Assembly: GCA_946479745.1 (NCBI GenBank)
Contig: CAMLGZ010000019.1
Location: 1-64,000 of the forward strand
DNA from: an uncultured Pseudoxanthomonas sp.
Lineage (GTDB): Bacteria; Pseudomonadota; Gammaproteobacteria; Xanthomonadales; Xanthomonadaceae
Direction of reading: 5' to 3'
DNA: 64,000 nucleotides
The stretch's first letter is position 1, and each line of letters starts with the position of its first letter. Below are positions 60,204-64,000 of the stretch, in pieces. The notes under the pieces are model-generated. The model was not told the DNA's origin and did no database searches. It was given only the letters and a program-made list of their open reading frames with translations. Position numbers and translations under genes: made by a program.

Positions 60204-61337
60204 TCAGCCCAGGCGCAGCGCCTGCCTGCCGCCGGTTTTACAGGCGGCATAGATGGCATCGACGATTTTCAGGTCTTTCAGGCCTTCTTCGCCATCGACG
60301 GGGACCACGGGTGTGTTGCCGTCAAGCAGGATGCCGGCCATCTCGTCCATCTGAATGGTCTGGTGCATGGCGTGCGGCTGCGTGAGTTCGCCTTTGTGGG
60401 TACGTCCCTGGATGGGGCCATAGCCTGTGGCAGGCAGCAGCTCGGCGAATCCCTGTTCGCCGGTCATGAAAAAGCGGTCCAGATGGTTCATCTGGTAGGT
60501 GGACAGACAGGAAGCCACCGCTCCGCTGGGGAAGCCGAGCTGGAACTGGATGGTTTCGTCCACGCCTTCCTTGAACTTGATCGGGTCGGTTCTGGTTTGC
60601 TGCGCGGTCACCCATACCGGGTCTTCGCCCACCATGTAGCGGGCGCCGTTGATGGCGTAGATGCCGATGTCCATCATTGCTCCGCCGCCTGCCAGCGCCT
60701 TGTCGAGCCGCCACTGGCCGGGATCGCCGATGTCGAAACCGCACAGGCCCTGGAAGAACAGAATGTTTCCGAAATCGCCTGCCTTGCGCATGCGGACCAC
60801 TTCCAGCGTCTTGGGCTCGAAATGCATCCGATAACCCACCAGCAGCTTCACGCCGGCGGCGTTGCAGGCATCGACCATCTCTCGCCCTTCCTTGGCGTTG
60901 ACCGCCATCGGCTTTTCACAGATGACATGCTTTCCTGCCTTGGCGATGCGGATCGCCTGATCCCGATGCAGCGCGTTGGGCGTGATGATGTAAACCGCAT
61001 CGATGTCGGGATTGTCCTTGATGCGGTCGAAATTCCCGTAGTCGTACCGGTTCTTTTCCGGCACGTCGAACTTCGTTCCCCATTCCTGGAGTTTGGAAGG
61101 CGTTCCACTGATGAGCCCGGCCACTTTGGCGCGCTTGCAGGACTGCATGGCTTCCGCCACCCGGGCGGCATAGCTGCCCAGTCCCATGAGCGCTACGCGC
61201 AAGGTCGGCCCCTGTTGGCTGCCGGTGCGAGTGGGTTCCGCTTGGGCGAGTGCCCGATGCGACGACAGCAGCGGCACTACCACGGCCGAAGCCATCAGCT
61301 TCTGCAGGAAGTTGCGACGAAGATGATCCGTTGTCAT
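60204..61337 (-). CDS. Tat-exported Gfo/Idh/MocA oxidoreductase
   Basis: A periplasmic NAD(P)-dependent sugar oxidoreductase resembling glucose-fructose oxidoreductase. The twin-arginine signal is LRRNFLQKLMASAVVVPLL, ending at SSHRALAQA; Tat export fits a protein that binds its cofactor before transport. The nucleotide-binding start is LRVALMGLGSYAARVAEAM, the family EKP motif is ICEKPMAVNAKEG, and GGGAMMDIGIYAINGARYM is the catalytic region. Length is 377 aa. ATG 61337 begins the Tat signal. Monocistronic. Confidence 0.9.
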   Translation of the reverse strand: MTTDHLRRNFLQKLMASAVVVPLLSSHRALAQAEPTRTGSQQGPTLRVALMGLGSYAARVAEAMQSCKRAKVAGLISGTPSKLQEWGTKFDVPEKNRYDYGNFDRIKDNPDIDAVYIITPNALHRDQAIRIAKAGKHVICEKPMAVNAKEGREMVDACNAAGVKLLVGYRMHFEPKTLEVVRMRKAGDFGNILFFQGLCGFDIGDPGQWRLDKALAGGGAMMDIGIYAINGARYMVGEDPVWVTAQQTRTDPIKFKEGVDETIQFQLGFPSGAVASCLSTYQMNHLDRFFMTGEQGFAELLPATGYGPIQGRTHKGELTQPHAMHQTIQMDEMAGILLDGNTPVVPVDGEEGLKDLKIVDAIYAACKTGGRQALRLG

Positions 61338-61437
61338 GGCGGTTGATGAGACCTCTGGTCACACGGTAGAACAACTGTACAGGCAGATTGGCTCCGCAAA
61401 AAAGGGCGCAGGTCCGTTTATCGGGTCTCGCAGGCCC

Positions 61438-61525
61438 ATAGGGTGGGCTCAAGCCCACCGCACTCCGTTCCGGCGCCAACGAACCCTGACGCGTGGTAAT
61501 GGTGGGCCGGGGCCCACCCTATGGC
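61438..61525. repeat. Inverted repeat, family G (ATAGGGTGGGCTCAAGCCC type)
   Basis: CATAGGGTGGGCTCAAGCCC and GGTGGGCCGGGGCCCACCCT with TATGG at the end; two nested hairpins. A second copy lies at 63679-63764, and a partial one begins near 41598. No gene is seen in the 325-bp gap 61338-61662 around it. Confidence 0.85.
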
Positions 61526-61662
61526 CTTCCTTGATCCCGGAGTCCGACACCCGAATTCAACCTTCCTCACAGATCCTGCGCCTGGTTTTAACCGGCACTG
61601 TGCAAGGGTCGCAAACGCAGGTTGCGAGTGCGCTCGCATGATGATCCAGAGGAGACAGCAGC

Positions 61663-62070
61663 ATGGCATCTGTCAGGTACATTGCGAACGATATCGACAA
61701 ATCCGTGGATTTTTACCGTGACCGCCTGGGCTTCGAGGTCGAAAAGCACAACCCGGGAAAGTTCGCGGAAATGACGCTTGAGGATCTGCATCTTTTCCTC
61801 AATGCGCCCGGAGCGGGCAGCGCGGGGAAAGCAGGAGGAAATCCACAGCCAGGCGGGTGGAGCAGGTTCATGGTCGTAACGGATGACCTCGACGGAATGA
61901 TCGGCGAACTGCGTGAAGCCGGGGCGAGTTTCCGCGGTGAGGTGGCCGAAGCTGGCGCAGGACGGCAAATCCTGCTTCAGGATCCCTCGGGGAATGTCGT
62001 CGAGCTGTTCGAATACGCAAAACGTTCAAGTGGAACGGCAGCGGACAAGCGGGCAGGCCCTGACGCCTGA
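61663..62070 (+). CDS. Glyoxalase/VOC-family protein
   Basis: A single VOC domain of 135 aa: VRYIANDIDKSVDFYRDRLG, then FEVEKHNPGKFAEMTLEDLH, WSRFMVVTDDLDGMIGELRE and ILLQDPSGNVVELFEY, the last containing the C-terminal metal-ligand Glu. Members are lyases, dioxygenases or resistance proteins; function here is not assignable. AGAGGAG precedes ATG 61663. The stop lies inside an attC-like site that belongs to the convergent acetyltransferase cassette. Confidence 0.87.
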   Translation: MASVRYIANDIDKSVDFYRDRLGFEVEKHNPGKFAEMTLEDLHLFLNAPGAGSAGKAGGNPQPGGWSRFMVVTDDLDGMIGELREAGASFRGEVAEAGAGRQILLQDPSGNVVELFEYAKRSSGTAADKRAGPDA

Positions 62071-62115
62071 CACAGCCGAGCTGCAAAGGGGCTTGGCTTG
62101 AATGAACTGCTAGGG
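62058..62115 (-). repeat. attC-like site of the second acetyltransferase cassette
   Basis: On the minus strand: CCTAGCAGTTCATTCAAGCC, central CCCCTTTGCAGCTCG, GGCTGTGTCAG and a worn R' GCGTCAGGG. The gene's TAG stop lies in the R'' box. Clearly related to the attC sites at 54135 and 54713. Confidence 0.72.
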
Positions 62116-62541
62116 CGCGGCTGCGTATATATCCGGGAAGTAGCGCTCCATGAGCGACTGCGGATACAGCGGTGCCGTAAACCCATACTGAGCATACAAT
62201 CCATGTGCATCCCCTGTGGCCAGGGTAAACCGCCGTAGCCCTTGAAGCTGCGGGTGTGCAAAGACGGCGTCCATGAGCGCCTTGCCATAACCTTTGCCGC
62301 GTTGCTCGGGAAGGACGAAGACGTCCACGAGGTTGGCGAAAGTCGTGTAGTCGGAAATGACACGGGCGAACGCGATTTGGGACTTGCCGAGAAAGCCGCC
62401 GAAGCAGAGCGAGTGGTCAATGGATCGCTGCACTTGGGAAAATGGAATGCCTTTGGCCCAATAGGTTTGCTCAGAGAGGAACCGGTGGATGACCGGGAGA
62501 TCAAGCTCGGCTGTTTCCGTGGTTATCCGAAAATTTTCCAT
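62110..62541 (-). CDS. GNAT acetyltransferase on a single cassette
   Basis: A 143-aa GNAT: N-terminal ELDLPVIHRFLSEQTYWAKG, acetyl-CoA loop VFVLPEQRGKGYGKALMDAV and the YAQYGFTAPLYPQSLM block near the end. This subgroup (yx WAKGI) is common in bacteria without a known substrate. ATG 62541 follows a GTTTGGATG segment equivalent to the cassette core site. The gene ends in an attC-like site, and the conserved leader at 62551-62765 lies immediately upstream with promoter-like boxes 46 bp before the ATG. Confidence 0.87.
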   Translation of the reverse strand: MENFRITTETAELDLPVIHRFLSEQTYWAKGIPFSQVQRSIDHSLCFGGFLGKSQIAFARVISDYTTFANLVDVFVLPEQRGKGYGKALMDAVFAHPQLQGLRRFTLATGDAHGLYAQYGFTAPLYPQSLMERYFPDIYAAAP

Positions 62542-62550
62542 GGCATCCAA

Positions 62551-62765
62551 ACTACGATTGGATCCCCAAGGTGGGGTGTGGCGCAGATTGTGGGTGCGGC
62601 GCGGGAGAATCGTCAATCGGACTTTGCATAGGAGACACCGGGGAGTGCGGCGATATCGCGGGCCCGCAGATCGTGCATTGGTGCTTCCCGCACGGGAGGC
62701 CGTCTATACGCATTGGATCGCCAGCAAACGTCTGCTGTGGATTGTGGATTCAATCGATCGGGATC
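62551..62765 (-). promoter_or_regulatory. Conserved cassette leader with promoter-like sequence, copy 2
   Basis: Homologous to 55131-55350. On the minus strand TTGACG (62616-62611), an 18-base spacer and CACAAT (62592-62587) are kept, followed by the hairpin CCCCAC-CTT-GGGG and GTAGTTTGG before the gene. The rest of the gap up to 62983 (about 220 bp) shows no gene. Confidence 0.65.
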
Positions 62766-62983
62766 TTTCAACATGAGGCCCGGCACGATAGTTCGAGAGT
62801 AGCCCATTTCAACTGCGAAGCCGGCCTGCCCCTTGCCCTTGGCGTCCAAAGCGGACCAAAGGGGATGAAGGCAAATGGACCGGTGACGACTATGGGAAAA
62901 GGGGTCAGGTCAACTTCTGACGGGGCAAATTGTTCCTGATACCCTCTGCCGAATAACGACCTCGAGTGCAGGGAGTGGCGGAC

Positions 62984-63664
62984 ATGACGACCTTCGTGTT
63001 GATCCACGGCGGCGGAGACGTCGGCTGGTACTGGCACCTGCTGGAGGCGGAGTTGCGTTCGCGTGGATACGATGTGGTCGCTCCCGACCTGCCGTGCGAC
63101 GACGACTCCGCGGGGCTGGGTGAATATGCGGACGCCGTGGTCGAGGCTGTCGGCGACCGCAGGGATCTGGTGGTCGTGGGCCAATCGTATGGCGGCTTCA
63201 CCGCACCGCTGGTGGCCGATCGGCTGCCGGTCGACGTGCTGGTTCTGCTGGCCGCGATGATTCCGTCCCCGGGGGAAACCCCGGAGGACTGGTGGACCAA
63301 CACCGGCTACAGTCAGGCTGCGCGGGAACAGGGCGAGCGCGATGGCGGCAAGACCGGCAGCGAAGATCCGCTCGTCAGCTATTACAACGGTGTGCCACGC
63401 GCCTTGGCCGAGGAGGCCTTGCACCGGGCACGCGAAGAGTCGTCGACAGCCTGGCGTACGCCGTGGCCGCTGGACGCGTGGCCGGACGTGCCGACGAAAT
63501 TTGTGCTGTGCAAGGACGACCACCTTTTTCCGCCCGACTTCTTGCGCCGGCTTGCAGCGGAGCGCCTGGACATCACTCCCGACGAGATCCCCGGCTGCCA
63601 CTGCGTTGCGCTCAGTCACCCGAAAGAGTTGGCCGACCTTTTGGTGGGTTACATCGCGGGCTGA
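62984..63664 (+). CDS. Alpha/beta hydrolase
   Basis: A 226-aa cytoplasmic hydrolase. The oxyanion segment FVLIHGGGDVGWYWHLLEAE opens the protein, the nucleophile elbow is VVGQSYGGF (Ser68), the Asp is probably in LCKDDHLFPP, and the His in GCHCVALSHPKELADLLVGY. This short form resembles the salicylic-acid-binding/EstC-like subgroup that acts on small esters. GGGAG precedes ATG 62984. Monocistronic; a family G repeat follows. Confidence 0.87.
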   Translation: MTTFVLIHGGGDVGWYWHLLEAELRSRGYDVVAPDLPCDDDSAGLGEYADAVVEAVGDRRDLVVVGQSYGGFTAPLVADRLPVDVLVLLAAMIPSPGETPEDWWTNTGYSQAAREQGERDGGKTGSEDPLVSYYNGVPRALAEEALHRAREESSTAWRTPWPLDAWPDVPTKFVLCKDDHLFPPDFLRRLAAERLDITPDEIPGCHCVALSHPKELADLLVGYIAG

Positions 63665-63678
63665 TGCCGTGCAAAAAA

Positions 63679-63764
63679 TAGGGTGGGCTCAAGCCCACCG
63701 CTCTTCGTTCCGACGCCAATGCACCTGACGCATGGCAATGGTGGGCCGGGGCCCACCCTATGGG
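63679..63764. repeat. Inverted repeat, family G, second copy
   Basis: ATAGGGTGGGCTCAAGCCCA and GGTGGGCCGGGGCCCACCCT, same structure as 61438-61525. It separates the convergent hydrolase gene and the truncated gene at the window edge. Confidence 0.85.
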
Positions 63765-63995
63765 TCATGGGCTTGTCGGCCACTCGCCGGTTCTGCGTGC
63801 GGTCACGATCCAGGCACGGGAGTCGAAGAACACGCCCTCCGCGGTCAGGTGCGCCTGCAGCAGGACGCGCAACCGGTGAAGCGTCTGCTCTGCCGTCGGA
63901 TTCGTATCGACAAGCCCGTCTTTCGCAAGGAACAACGCAACGATGGCGTCATGCGCCGCATCGACGTCCGCGCCGTAGAAAGCGGGCTCATGCAC
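63765..63995 (-). CDS. Hypothetical protein, possibly truncated by window edge
   Basis: The visible frame encodes about 76 residues (HEPAFYGADVDAAHDAIVAL, TAEQTLHRLRVLLQAHLTAE, GVFFDSRAWIVTARRTGEWP). A GTG at 63995 could be the start, but the frame remains open to the last base, so the gene may begin outside. Family not recognised. Confidence 0.5.
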   Translation of the reverse strand: MHEPAFYGADVDAAHDAIVALFLAKDGLVDTNPTAEQTLHRLRVLLQAHLTAEGVFFDSRAWIVTARRTGEWPTSP

Positions 63996-64000
63996 TTCCG

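Noticed and set aside
62571..62939. Open frames starting MGCGAD in both cassette leaders
   Set aside because: The two translations diverge quickly and have no ribosome-binding site; conservation is better explained by the minus-strand promoter/leader.

Overview
This is about 64 kb of a GC-rich gammaproteobacterial chromosome. The gene content points to the Xanthomonadaceae, most likely a Lysobacter-like genus. It includes a stand-alone aceE of the homodimeric type, a glutaredoxin/rhodanese fusion, an OprO/OprP-type porin, a secreted chitinase, Xanthomonas-type attC sites and many short intergenic hairpin repeats. No rRNA, tRNA or CRISPR array was seen. The assignment rests on protein and repeat character only.

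Layout. (1) 1-17.6 kb is core chromosome: formaldehyde detoxification, a DegV protein, a membrane diguanylate cyclase with a Clp/CRP-like site in its promoter, a pair of secreted amidohydrolases (one with its metal ligands lost), AMP nucleosidase, a glutaredoxin-HesB-rhodanese fusion, a polysaccharide deacetylase, alanine transaminase AlaA, RsgA and a DUF1704 metallopeptidase. (2) 17.6-26.4 kb is a C4-dicarboxylate unit: outer-membrane porin, LuxR-type response regulator, hybrid kinase with a DctB-like sensor, DctA transporter and malic enzyme MaeB. Porin and dctA share a 17-bp palindrome placed exactly 56 bp before each start codon. (3) 26.5-29.9 kb is a partner-switching operon (RsbU-like phosphatase, RsbW-like kinase, two STAS proteins). 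(4) aceE follows at 30.1-32.8 kb.

(5) 32.8-43.6 kb, directly after aceE and its terminator, is visibly poorer in GC and looks acquired. It holds an ImmA/IrrE + beta-family + sce7726-like group, unknown proteins, a MazG-like pyrophosphohydrolase, a P-loop kinase, a kinase-adenylosuccinate-synthetase fusion that looks like phage PurZ rather than PurA, a DUF7002-like protein, an XRE regulator and an SRA-HNH modification-dependent nuclease. The kinase/PurZ-like module is the strongest candidate for an undescribed system. (6) 44.0-46.8 kb has an SGNH hydrolase, an HEXXH metallopeptidase and a small basic protein, none with an obvious known role.

(7) 47-64 kb mixes core and accessory genes: a secreted TPR protein, a RAYT transposase broken by one nonsense codon, a multidomain GH18 chitinase, a secreted esterase, an SPFH / zinc-ribbon / membrane trio like Bacillus YdjI-YdjG, an M20 peptidase and a Tat-exported Gfo/Idh/MocA oxidoreductase. 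There are also three integron-type gene cassettes (two acetyltransferases and a membrane protein) with attC sites but no integrase in the window. Two of them are preceded by a conserved leader of about 215 bp carrying a promoter-like sequence that points into the cassette.
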